Assembly (NCBI RefSeq): GCF_002531755.2
Contig: NZ_CP034998.1
Location: 1,612,001-1,676,000, forward strand
Length of the DNA: 64,000 nucleotides
Reading direction: 5' to 3'
Source: Rhizobium acidisoli
GTDB lineage: Bacteria > Pseudomonadota > Alphaproteobacteria > Rhizobiales > Rhizobiaceae
Shown here piece after piece: positions 41,893-50,196 of the stretch (positions are counted from its first letter, which is position 1; each line of letters opens with the position of its first letter). The notes beneath the pieces are model-generated. The model saw nothing but the letters and a program-made list of their open reading frames with translations. It made no database searches and had not been told where the DNA came from. Both the position numbers and the translations under genes were made by a program.

Positions 41893-43246
41893 TATTCTCG
41901 TCGTCGACGACGAGCACGATATTCGCGAGATCGTTTCCGGCATTCTCTCCGACGAGGGGCACGAAACGCGCACGGCCCATGACAGCGACAGTGCGCTGGC
42001 CGCGATCTCCGATCGGGTGCCGCGGCTGATCTTCCTCGATATCTGGATGCAGGGCAGCAAGCTCGATGGTCTGTCGCTGCTCGACGAGATCAAGACCCGC
42101 CATCCGGATCTGCCCGTGGTGATGATCTCGGGCCATGGCAATATCGAGACCGCCGTCTCGGCGATCAAGCGCGGCGCCTTCGATTTCATCGAAAAGCCTT
42201 TCAAGGCCGACCGGCTGATCCTGATCGCCGAACGGGCGCTGGAGAATTCCAAGCTGAAGCGCGAGGTCTCCGAGCTGAAACGCCGCACCGGCGACGCCCT
42301 GGAGCTGATCGGCACCTCGGTCGCCGTGTCGCAGCTGCGCCAGACGATCGAGAAGGTTTCGCCGACCAACAGCCGCATCATGATCCTCGGCGCATCCGGC
42401 TCCGGCAAGGAGCTGGTGGCGCGGATGATCCACAAGAAGTCGACCCGCGCCAACGGTCCCTTCGTGGCGATCAACGCCGCCAACATCACGCCCGATCGCA
42501 TGGAGGTGGCGCTGTTCGGCACCGAGGGCACGCCCGGCCAGGCGCGCAAGATCGGCGCGCTCGAGGAAGCCCATCGCGGCATCCTCTATCTCGACGAAGT
42601 CGGCGAGATGCCGCGCGAGACGCAGAACAAGATCCTGCGCGTGCTGGTCGATCAGCAGTTCGAGCGCGTCGGCGGCTCCAAGCGCGTCAAGGTCGACGTC
42701 CGCATCATCTCCTCCACCGCCTATAATCTCGAAAGCCGCATCACCGAGGGATGGTTCCGCGAGGATCTCTATCATCGCCTCGCTGTCGTGCCGGTGCGCG
42801 TGCCGGCGCTGGCCGAGCGGCGCGAGGATATTCCCTTCCTCGTCGATCAGCTGATGCGCCAGATTTCCGAGCAGGCCGGCATTCGTCCGCGCCGCATCGG
42901 CGACGACGCCATGGCGGTGCTGCAGGCCCATGACTGGCCGGGCAATATCCGCCAGCTGCGCAACAATATCGAGCGGCTGATGATCCTTGCCCGCACCGAC
43001 GGACCGGATGCACCGATCACCGCGGACATGCTGCCGACCGATCTCGGCGACATGCTGCCGAAGGTCTCGGCCAAGAACGACTATCACATCATGACGCTGC
43101 CGCTGCGCGAAGCCCGCGAGATGTTCGAGAAGGATTATCTGATCGCCCAGATCAACCGCTTCGGCGGCAACATCTCGCGCACCGCCGAATTCGTCGGCAT
43201 GGAGCGTTCGGCGCTGCACCGCAAGCTGAAGTCGCTCGGCGTCTAG
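41882..43246 (+). CDS. ntrX: Nitrogen assimilation response regulator NtrX
   Basis: An NtrC-like regulator, 454 aa. The receiver has phospho-Asp53 in LIFLDIWMQGSKLDG. The AAA+ domain keeps Walker A (GASGSGKELVARMIH) and Walker B (ILYLDEVGEMP), but the GAFTGA sigma-54 loop is missing: the corresponding stretch reads GTEGTPGQARKIGALEEAHRG. The C-terminal Fis-type helix-turn-helix is present (NISRTAEFVGMERSALHRKL). It therefore probably acts as a sigma-54-independent DNA-binding regulator, as reported for other alphaproteobacterial NtrX. It is coupled to ntrY and followed by a palindromic repeat starting at its stop codon. Confidence 0.94.
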   Translation: MASDILVVDDEHDIREIVSGILSDEGHETRTAHDSDSALAAISDRVPRLIFLDIWMQGSKLDGLSLLDEIKTRHPDLPVVMISGHGNIETAVSAIKRGAFDFIEKPFKADRLILIAERALENSKLKREVSELKRRTGDALELIGTSVAVSQLRQTIEKVSPTNSRIMILGASGSGKELVARMIHKKSTRANGPFVAINAANITPDRMEVALFGTEGTPGQARKIGALEEAHRGILYLDEVGEMPRETQNKILRVLVDQQFERVGGSKRVKVDVRIISSTAYNLESRITEGWFREDLYHRLAVVPVRVPALAERREDIPFLVDQLMRQISEQAGIRPRRIGDDAMAVLQAHDWPGNIRQLRNNIERLMILARTDGPDAPITADMLPTDLGDMLPKVSAKNDYHIMTLPLREAREMFEKDYLIAQINRFGGNISRTAEFVGMERSALHRKLKSLGV

Positions 43247-43293
43247 AGCATGATGCCGAAAACTGTCAGCGGTTTTCGGGCAACATCATGCTC
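43246..43293. repeat. Palindromic repeat after ntrX
   Basis: GAGCATGATG...CATCATGCTC with inner CCGAAAAC/GGTTTTCGG arms makes a long imperfect hairpin. It belongs to the same family as repeats near 38.5 and 54.6 kb. The position right at the ntrX stop suggests a transcript-end or RNA-stability role. Confidence 0.7.
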
Positions 43294-43366
43294 GACCTTT
43301 TGATCTGCCAGGCGCGGCGATAACCGCGTCGCATTCCCTTATCGCTTTCCGGAAGACCAGTTTCCC

Positions 43367-44230
43367 ATGCCGAGAATTGCCTATGTGAATGGCCGCTACG
43401 TCAAGCATTCCGATGCCAGCGTGCATATCGAGGATCGCGGTTACCAGTTCGCCGACGGCGTATATGAGGTCTGCGAGGTGCGTCACGGCTATATCGTCGA
43501 TCTCACCCGCCATCTGAACCGTCTCGATCGTTCACTCGGGGAACTGCGCATCGCCTGGCCGATGGGGCGGGCCGCACTGACGCAGGTCATCCGCGAGACG
43601 CTGCGGCGCAACCATGTCCGTAACGGGCTTTTCTATATGCAGGTCACACGCGGCGTCGCCCGGCGCGATCATGTCTTCCCGGCCGAGGGAACGCCGCCAT
43701 CGCTTGTCATCACCGCCAAGAGCACCGATCCCAAGATCATCGCCGCAAAGAATGCCAACGGCATCAGGGCGATCACCGTTACCGACAATCGCTGGGACCG
43801 TGTCGATATCAAATCTGTCGGCCTGCTGCCGAATGCCATGGCCCGCCAGCAGGCCAAGGAGGCCGGCGCCCAGGAGGCGATCTATGTCGACGGTGACGGC
43901 ATGGTGAAGGAAGGGGCGGCGACCAATGTCTGGATCGTTGATCGCGATGGAATGCTGGTGACGCGGCCGGCCGAACACGGCATCCTGCGCGGCATTACCC
44001 GCGCCACCTTGATGGATGTTGCAGCCAAGCTCGGACTGCAGATCACCGAGCGGAATTTCTCGGTTTCCGAGATGCTCGCGGCCCGCGAGGTCTTTATCAC
44101 CGCAGCCACAAGTATTTGTTTTCCGGTCGTTTCCGTCGATGGTCAGGCGATCGCCAACGGTCACCCGGGCAGCGTTTCGCAGAAAGTCCGCGAGGCCTTT
44201 TTCGACGTTGCGGAAAAGATTGCGATTTGA
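43367..44230 (+). CDS. dat: D-amino acid aminotransferase (fold-type IV PLP enzyme)
   Basis: A 287-aa aminotransferase class IV protein. RIAYVNGRYVKHSDASVHIEDRGYQFADGVYEV opens the fold, and the PLP Lys lies in DIKSVGLLPNAMARQQAKEAG. EAIYVDGDGMVKEGAATNVWIV and HGILRGITRATLMDVA bind the cofactor phosphate. The D-alanine aminotransferase assignment is by overall similarity; branched-chain or 4-amino-4-deoxychorismate enzymes share the fold. It sits between ntrX and hfq; no trkA homologue is found here, although trkA is often at this spot in related genomes. Confidence 0.85.
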   Translation: MPRIAYVNGRYVKHSDASVHIEDRGYQFADGVYEVCEVRHGYIVDLTRHLNRLDRSLGELRIAWPMGRAALTQVIRETLRRNHVRNGLFYMQVTRGVARRDHVFPAEGTPPSLVITAKSTDPKIIAAKNANGIRAITVTDNRWDRVDIKSVGLLPNAMARQQAKEAGAQEAIYVDGDGMVKEGAATNVWIVDRDGMLVTRPAEHGILRGITRATLMDVAAKLGLQITERNFSVSEMLAAREVFITAATSICFPVVSVDGQAIANGHPGSVSQKVREAFFDVAEKIAI

Positions 44231-44341
44231 TACCAAGATTTGCTAGACGGGTGGAATGAGGGTGCCACCGGTCTTTCATGGTGAGGTTGATTGATACTCC
44301 ACCGGCCAGCTCAGGTCGGCAATAAAGAAAGAAGCGGCGCG

Positions 44342-44584
44342 ATGGCGGAACGTTCTCAGAATCTCCAGGATTTATTTCTCAATACTGTTCGCAAACAAAA
44401 GATTTCCCTGACAATCTTTTTGATCAACGGCGTGAAACTCACGGGCGTTGTTACGTCTTTCGACAATTTCTGTGTTCTTCTTCGCCGTGACGGCCATTCG
44501 CAGCTCGTGTATAAGCATGCGATCTCGACGATCATGCCGGGCCAGCCCATGCAGATGTTCGAGAGCGAAGAAGCAGCGTCCTAA
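44342..44584 (+). CDS. hfq: RNA chaperone Hfq
   Basis: An Sm-like hexameric RNA chaperone matching small RNAs to mRNAs; in rhizobia it is required for nitrogen-fixation regulation. It is 80 aa. Sm1 ([33 protein letters not shown]) and the Sm2 motif YKHAISTI are intact, with the short acidic C-terminus of alphaproteobacterial Hfq. An upstream in-frame ATG at 44291 gives a non-conserved extension and was rejected. It is followed by hflX after about 77 nt. Confidence 0.97.
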
Positions 44585-44661
44585 CAGGATCAGCCGTCAT
44601 TTCGACACGCGATACCAAGAACGATTCGATCATCCCTGAGGCCGCCAAGCACAGGGACGAA

Positions 44662-45987
44662 ATGCGCGCGACCGTCGTCGTGCCGGTCCTGAAATCGCGC
44701 AGCCGCGGCGGCCAGAGCGAATCGGCCTCGACCCGCACGCCGGAAAGCCGGCTCGAAGAAGCGACAGGGCTTGCCCAGGCAATCGACCTTGATGTCGTCA
44801 CCGGCTCGATCGTGCCGGTCAATGATCCCAGACCGGCGACATTGCTCGGCACCGGCAAGATCGAGGAGATCAAGGCGCTGCTCGACGAGCGCGATTCCGG
44901 TCTCGTCATCGTCGATCATCCGCTGACGCCGGTGCAGCAGCGCAATCTCGAAAAGGAATGGAACGCCAAGGTCATCGACCGGACGGGCCTCATCCTCGAA
45001 ATTTTCGGACGCCGCGCCTCAACCAAAGAAGGCACGCTGCAGGTCGATCTCGCCCACCTGAACTATCAGAAGGGCAGGCTGGTTCGAAGCTGGACCCACC
45101 TTGAACGCCAGCGCGGCGGCGGCGGCTTCATGGGCGGCCCGGGCGAAACCCAGATCGAAGCCGACCGGCGGATGCTGCAGGACCGGATCATCAAGCTCGA
45201 ACGCGAGCTGGAGCAGGTCGTGCGCACCCGCCAGCTCCACCGCGCCAAGCGCCGCAAGGTGCCGCACCCGATCGTGGCGCTGGTCGGTTATACCAATGCC
45301 GGCAAATCGACGCTGTTCAACCGCATCACCGGCGCTGGCGTGCTGGCCGAAGACATGCTCTTTGCCACGCTCGATCCCACGCTTCGGCGCATGAAGCTGC
45401 CGCACGGCCGCACCGTCATCCTGTCCGACACCGTGGGCTTCATCTCCGACCTGCCGACCCATCTGGTCGCCGCCTTCCGCGCGACGCTGGAAGAGGTGCT
45501 GGAAGCCGATCTCATCCTGCATGTCCGTGATATGTCCGATCCCGACAACCAGGCCCAAAGCTCCGACGTCATGCGCATCCTCGGCGATCTCGGCATTGAC
45601 GAGGCCGAAGCGGCGAAGCGGCTGATCGAGGTCTGGAACAAGATCGACCGGCTGGAGCCCGAGGCTCACGACGCCATGGTGCAGAAATCATCAGGCGCCA
45701 GCAATGTCGTTGCCGTCTCTGCCGTCAGCGGCGAGGGGGTCGACACGCTGATGGACGAGATCAGCCGCAGGCTTTCCGGCGTCATGACCGAAACGACCGT
45801 CCGCCTTCCCGTCGACAAGCTGGCGCTGCTGCCCTGGCTCTACGACCACGCGATCGTCGACGGCCGCGAGGATAACGAAGACGGCTCGATCACGCTGGAG
45901 TTGCGCCTCTCCGAAACCGAAGCCACCGAACTCGAACGCCGCATCGGCAACGGCCCGAAGTCTTCGAAGGAAGATTGGGAGCGGTGA
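44662..45987 (+). CDS. hflX: Ribosome-associated GTPase HflX
   Basis: An OBG-like GTPase that rescues stalled ribosomes under stress; 441 aa. The N-terminal HflX domain holds LGTGKIEEIKALLDE and LIVIDHPLTPVQQRNLEKEW-like sequence, then a Gly-rich linker (GGGGFMGGPGETQIE) and the G domain with GYTNAGKSTLFN (about residue 209) and DTVGFISDLP. The true start may lie upstream: the frame is open to at least 44581, but no ATG, GTG or TTG precedes 44662, so an ATT start near 44599 is possible. The hfq-hflX pair is conserved. Confidence 0.93.
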   Translation: MRATVVVPVLKSRSRGGQSESASTRTPESRLEEATGLAQAIDLDVVTGSIVPVNDPRPATLLGTGKIEEIKALLDERDSGLVIVDHPLTPVQQRNLEKEWNAKVIDRTGLILEIFGRRASTKEGTLQVDLAHLNYQKGRLVRSWTHLERQRGGGGFMGGPGETQIEADRRMLQDRIIKLERELEQVVRTRQLHRAKRRKVPHPIVALVGYTNAGKSTLFNRITGAGVLAEDMLFATLDPTLRRMKLPHGRTVILSDTVGFISDLPTHLVAAFRATLEEVLEADLILHVRDMSDPDNQAQSSDVMRILGDLGIDEAEAAKRLIEVWNKIDRLEPEAHDAMVQKSSGASNVVAVSAVSGEGVDTLMDEISRRLSGVMTETTVRLPVDKLALLPWLYDHAIVDGREDNEDGSITLELRLSETEATELERRIGNGPKSSKEDWER

Positions 45988-46110
45988 GGCACTCCCCAGC
46001 GGGGGCCGAAGGACGGGTCGAGACCCTGGCTCGACCCCGGTTGTTGGCCCGAGGGTCGGAAGGGGCCACACGGCAAGCCCTCAATGCTGCCCTTCGCTTG
46101 CGCTCAGGTG

Positions 46111-46733
46111 AGCTATCTCCGGCGACTTTAGCCCCACCCTCCGTCATTCCAGGCCTTGAGCCGAGCATCCACACCGCATCCACCGGCAGTCGTGGCATGG
46201 GTCCTCGGCTCAAGGCCGAGGACGACGGAGAGCGGGGTTGGCTTCTTGCCAAACTCGGCCGACGTGGCAGCCGCATTGGCGAGGGGCAGGGCGGCCGCGT
46301 GAGGATTGGGAAGGATGCATCTGGGACCAAGTCTCCGACGGGGCGAGCTATCCGGCGACTTTAGCCCCACCCTCCGTCGTGCTCGGCCTTGAGCCGAGCA
46401 TCCACGCCGCATCCGCCAACGGTCGTGGCATGGGTCCTCGGCTCAAGGCCGAGGACGACGGAAAGTGGGGTTGGCTTCTCGCCAAACTCGGCCGACCTGG
46501 CAGCCGCATCGGCGACGGGGTCAAAGCCGCCGCCGCGTAAGGATTGGGGGGATGCATCTGGGGCCAAGTCTCCGACGGGGCGAGCTATCCGGCGACTTTA
46601 GCCCCACCCTCCGTCATTCCAGGCCTTGAGCCGAGCATCCAAGCCGCATCCATCAGCAGTCGTGGCATGGGTCCTCGTTTCAACCCGAGGATGACGGAGA
46701 GTGGAGTTGGCTACTCGCCAAACTCGGTCCGAC
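46111..46733. repeat. Tandem array of a ~235-bp repeat (about 2.6 copies)
   Basis: The landmark GGCGACTTTAGCCCCACCCT begins at 46121, 46354 and 46591, giving periods of 233 and 237 bp. Each unit contains a large imperfect inverted repeat (CCTTGAGCCGAGCATCC against the GGGTCCTCGGCTCAAGGCCGAGGACGACGG region). The array fills the gap of about 750 bp between convergent hflX and mazG. Apparent open frames in all directions are by-products of the repeat. No spacers or cas genes are present, so it is not CRISPR. Confidence 0.88.
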
Positions 46734-47573
46734 CTATTCAGCCACCAGCGCTCTTTCAATCGCCTTCGCCGCCTGCCAGATTTCCTCCATCCGCTCCAGA
46801 CTGGCCGCCTCCAGCGTCTCGCCGTCTTTATCAAGAACATGCTCGATGTGACTGAAACGACGCCGAAACTTCGTATTCGTTCCGCGCAGCGCCTGTTCCG
46901 GATCGGTCTTCACATGCCGGCCTATATTGACGACTGCGAAAATCAAGTCCCCCAACTCGTCGCTGACCTTCCCCCGGTCGCCTTCGCGTAATGCCACCCG
47001 CAATTCGTCGATCTCCTCCTCGATCTTGTCGAGGATTGGCTCCGGGGCCGACCAGTCGAAGCCGACCTTGGCGGCGCGTTCCTGCAGCTTCAGCGCTTCC
47101 GTCAGGGCCGGGAAGCTGCGCTGCACCGAGCCGAGGAACCCGCCCTTGAAATCCTCGCTGATCCCCCGTCTTGCCCGGCGCTCGGCGCGCTCGCGTTTCT
47201 CCGCCTGCTTGATCTCGTCCCACTGGATCTTCACCGCGTCGGGCGTGTCGGCCTCCGAGCGGGCAAAGACGTGCGGGTGGCGGCGGATCATCTTGGTGGT
47301 GATGGCGTTGACGACGTCGCCGAAGGAGAATTCGCCGGCCTCCTCGGCCATGCGGGCATGGAAGACCACCTGCAGCAGCAGGTCGCCGAGCTCGTCGCAG
47401 AGATCGTCCATATCGCCCCGCTCGATCGCGTCGGAGACCTCATAGGCTTCCTCGATCGTATAGGGCTTGATCGTCTCGAAGCTCTGCTCGATGTCCCAGG
47501 GACAGCCGGTTTCGGGATGGCGCAGCGCCGCCATGATCTCGATCAGCCGGGAAATATCTTTGGAAGGTTCCAT
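46734..47573 (-). CDS. mazG: Nucleoside triphosphate pyrophosphohydrolase MazG
   Basis: Hydrolyses NTPs/dNTPs to NMP and PPi, a house-cleaning enzyme linked to the stringent response. It is 279 aa with two MazG domains: ETGCPWDIEQSFETIKPYTIEEAYEV, DELGDLLLQVVFHARMAEE (metal-binding EExxE/ExxD) and IRRHPHVFAR in the first, KVGFDWSAPEPILDKIEEEIDEL and DELGDLIFAVVNIGRH in the second. The stop codon is at the edge of the tandem repeat array. It is convergent with hflX, a conserved neighbour. Confidence 0.95.
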   Translation of the reverse strand: MEPSKDISRLIEIMAALRHPETGCPWDIEQSFETIKPYTIEEAYEVSDAIERGDMDDLCDELGDLLLQVVFHARMAEEAGEFSFGDVVNAITTKMIRRHPHVFARSEADTPDAVKIQWDEIKQAEKRERAERRARRGISEDFKGGFLGSVQRSFPALTEALKLQERAAKVGFDWSAPEPILDKIEEEIDELRVALREGDRGKVSDELGDLIFAVVNIGRHVKTDPEQALRGTNTKFRRRFSHIEHVLDKDGETLEAASLERMEEIWQAAKAIERALVAE

Positions 47574-47579
47574 GGTGCC

Positions 47580-48167
47580 TCAGTTAAGGGGAATATCGTT
47601 GGCGCTCTTCGACGACTGGTAGGTGGAAGACAGCGCGTCGTAGCGGGCCTTGATGCGGGCGGTCTGCCCCGTCAGCGCGGTCTTCAGCTGAGCCTCTTCG
47701 GTCTCGACGAGATCGGCGACGGCAAAACTGCTCCAGAAGGCGTTTTGCCTGCGATAGCCGCCGGGTTCAAGCCCGAAGACCTCCTTGAGGATCTTCAAGT
47801 CGTGCGGAATGGCGAAGGCGTCGCGGGAATCCTCATGGCTGAAGAAATAGTAGAAATTGTCGAAGCCCGCCCAGGTGATCGCCGACATGCACATGGTGCA
47901 GGGTTCGTGCGTCGAAAGGAAGATCAGATCCTTGGTCGCCGGTTTCTCGCCAAGTTCGTAGAAGCGCTTCAGCGTATGCACTTCGCCGTGCCAGAGCGGA
48001 TTGTCCAGCTCGTTATTGGTCTCGGCGACGACGAGAGACAGATCGGATTTGCGCAGGATCGCTGCGCCGAACACCTTGTTGCCCAAGGAAACGCCGTGCT
48101 CGGTCAGCGGCAGGATATCGTCCTCGATGACCGAAAGCAGGCGGGCGGCGATGGTCTTGTCAGGCAT
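47580..48167 (-). CDS. Nucleoside/cytidine deaminase-family protein
   Basis: A 195-aa zinc deaminase. The metal site is HGEVH (about residue 63) with the proton-shuttling Glu, and PCTMC (STHEPCTMCMSAITWAG) supplies the two Cys ligands. The C-terminal half is longer than in guanine deaminase or TadA, and no tRNA-binding signature is evident, so a free base or nucleoside is the likelier substrate. It lies 6 nt upstream of mazG on the same strand, so the two probably form a nucleotide house-cleaning operon. Confidence 0.82.
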   Translation of the reverse strand: MPDKTIAARLLSVIEDDILPLTEHGVSLGNKVFGAAILRKSDLSLVVAETNNELDNPLWHGEVHTLKRFYELGEKPATKDLIFLSTHEPCTMCMSAITWAGFDNFYYFFSHEDSRDAFAIPHDLKILKEVFGLEPGGYRRQNAFWSSFAVADLVETEEAQLKTALTGQTARIKARYDALSSTYQSSKSANDIPLN

Positions 48168-48434
48168 TGGCGTCTCCGGTTTTCCCTCAGTCTATCGTCT
48201 TGGCGGCGCGAGCGAAATGCGCCAAACGCCGGTGGACGCCGTTTGTCACAGGCTTTATACTGCGCTGCAACAAAGAGAGTGGGATCAGGTGGTTTTCGTC
48301 AGCACGGTTGACTTTTCTCAAATCGCCGACGACGCGAGCAAAAGAATACGCGCTTGCTGGGGCTTTCGAATTTCTGTTCCTTCAATCCCTTGTCGATCAC
48401 GGGCATATTCTGGCAACTTCGAAGTGGATTGATG

Positions 48435-49871
48435 ATGTCTCCCAAGACTGAGCAGCTTTCGGTATTTCCAGCCTTCTTTCGCGTGGAAGGCCAGAAGACG
48501 GCTGTCTTCGGCAATGGTGACGAGGCTTTCGCCAAGGTGCGGCTGCTGCAGAACACGCGGGCGCGGATCGTCGCCTATGCCGACAGGCCGGAAGCCGATT
48601 ATCATGCTTTCCTGATTGCCAACCGCATCGAGACTGTGCGCGCCGGCTTTTCCGCCGAGCAGGTCGCGGGTTCGGCACTGGTCTTTGCCGCCACCGGCGA
48701 TGAGGCCGATGATCGCGAGATCGTCGATGCCGCCCGTGCTGCTAGAATTCCGGCCAATGCCGTCGATCAGCCGGATTACTGCGATTTCTTTACCCCGGCG
48801 CTGGTCAATCGCGCGCCCGTCGCCGTGGCGATCGGCACCGAAGGGGCAGGGCCGGTTCTGGCGCAGATGATCCGGGCGCAGATTGATCAGCTTCTTTCTC
48901 CCTCGCTCGGGCGGCTTGCCGGCCTGGCGACCAGCTACCGCAAATCAGTCGAGCAGTTGGTGCCCCGTGGCGTTTCCCGCCGCGTCTTCTGGCGCCGCTT
49001 CTTCTCCGGCGCCGTTGCCGATGCGGTCGCCAACGGCAACCTGCCGCAGGCCCGTCATGCCGCCGACCGGCTGCTGGGCTCGATGGACAAGGTCGCCGGC
49101 CATATCTGGCTGGTCGGCGCCGGCCCGGGCGCCGAGGATCTGCTGACGCTGCGCGCCCAGCGCGTGATGATGGAAGCCGATGTCATCGTCTATGACGCGC
49201 TCGTGCCGCAGGCGATCGTCGATATGGGCCGCCGCGATGCCGAGCGGCTTTCGGTCGGCAAGCGCAAGGGCTGCCATTCGAAATCGCAGGAAGAGATCAA
49301 CGACCTCCTGGTCGATCTCGGCCGCCAGGGCAAACGTGTCGTCCGCCTGAAATCAGGCGATCCGCTGGTCTATGGCCGGGCGGGGGAAGAGATGGCGGCA
49401 TTGCGTGCCGCCGGCATCACCTATGAGGTCGTGCCCGGCATCACCTCGGCCTTCGCCGCCGCTGCCGATTTCGAGCTGCCGCTGACGCTGCGCGGCGTCG
49501 CCTCCTCGCTTGTTTTCACCACCGGCCATGATCTCACCGGCGACGTACTGCCCGATTGGGCAAGCCTTGCGGTCTCCGGCGCGACGATCGCCGTCTATAT
49601 GGGCCGTACGGTTGCCGCCTCGGTCGCCGAGCGGCTGATGCAGGCCGGCATTCCCGCCGAGACCACGGTCGCCGTCATCGAAAATGCCAGCCGCGCGGAG
49701 CGCCGCCTGCTGCATGGCACGCTTGCCGATCTGCCCGATCTGCAGCATCGCGATGAGTTGACCGGGCCGGTCATGGTCATTATCGGCGATGCGGTCGCCG
49801 GCGCCAATTTCGAACTGTCCGAGCCGCTGGTGCGTGCGAACGCCCGGCTCGAGGAACTTGCAAGGAGCTGA
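48435..49871 (+). CDS. cysG: Siroheme synthase
   Basis: A multifunctional enzyme making siroheme from uroporphyrinogen III: the N-terminal precorrin-2 dehydrogenase/ferrochelatase (about residues 1-205, FPAFFRVEGQKTAVFGNGDEAF) and the C-terminal uroporphyrinogen-III methyltransferase (HIWLVGAGPGAEDLLTLRAQ, LKSGDPLVYGRAGEEM). It is 478 aa. Two adjacent ATGs (48432, 48435) are possible; the second has better spacing to GTGG. Siroheme is the cofactor of the sulfite reductase encoded two genes downstream. The 267-nt gap upstream probably holds its promoter; I see no clear operator there. Confidence 0.94.
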   Translation: MSPKTEQLSVFPAFFRVEGQKTAVFGNGDEAFAKVRLLQNTRARIVAYADRPEADYHAFLIANRIETVRAGFSAEQVAGSALVFAATGDEADDREIVDAARAARIPANAVDQPDYCDFFTPALVNRAPVAVAIGTEGAGPVLAQMIRAQIDQLLSPSLGRLAGLATSYRKSVEQLVPRGVSRRVFWRRFFSGAVADAVANGNLPQARHAADRLLGSMDKVAGHIWLVGAGPGAEDLLTLRAQRVMMEADVIVYDALVPQAIVDMGRRDAERLSVGKRKGCHSKSQEEINDLLVDLGRQGKRVVRLKSGDPLVYGRAGEEMAALRAAGITYEVVPGITSAFAAAADFELPLTLRGVASSLVFTTGHDLTGDVLPDWASLAVSGATIAVYMGRTVAASVAERLMQAGIPAETTVAVIENASRAERRLLHGTLADLPDLQHRDELTGPVMVIIGDAVAGANFELSEPLVRANARLEELARS

Positions 49872-49873
49872 AT

Positions 49874-50188
49874 ATGGTAGACAAGGTTCTGACGGCCAAC
49901 CGGCTGACGGATGGCATTGCCGTCTGGCTGGATGCGAACGGGAAGTGGTCCACTTCGCTGCAGGATGCGCTTGTCGCCCGCCATAACGAAGCCGTCGAAG
50001 CGCTGGAGGCGATCGGCAAGAAATCCTATGCCGACAACGAGGTGGTTGACGTTGCCGTCGTCGAAGTCCAGGAAACCAACGGCGTTCTCTGGCCGCTTCG
50101 CCTTCGCGAGCGCATCCGCGCGCAAGGGCCGACCATGGAATATGCACCGGGCTACGCTCCGGCCGATCCCGAATTCATTGCAGTCTGA
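49874..50188 (+). CDS. DUF2849 protein of the sulfite reduction operon
   Basis: A 104-aa protein starting 2 nt after cysG and ending 8 nt before cysI. KVLTANRLTDGIAVWLDANGKW and EVQETNGVLWPLRLRERIRAQGP are the family landmarks. DUF2849 genes are regularly found between cysG and cysI in alphaproteobacteria, which suggests an accessory or regulatory role in sulfite reduction. No catalytic motif, cysteine pair or membrane segment is visible; function unknown. Confidence 0.88.
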   Translation: MVDKVLTANRLTDGIAVWLDANGKWSTSLQDALVARHNEAVEALEAIGKKSYADNEVVDVAVVEVQETNGVLWPLRLRERIRAQGPTMEYAPGYAPADPEFIAV

Positions 50189-50196
50189 GGAAGACG

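Noticed and set aside
46111..46733. CRISPR array
   Set aside because: The repeat unit is about 235 bp and contiguous, with no unique spacers and no cas genes nearby.
48168..48434. Possible small gene between the deaminase and cysG
   Set aside because: Frames here have no start signal and no family features; it is more likely the cysG promoter region.
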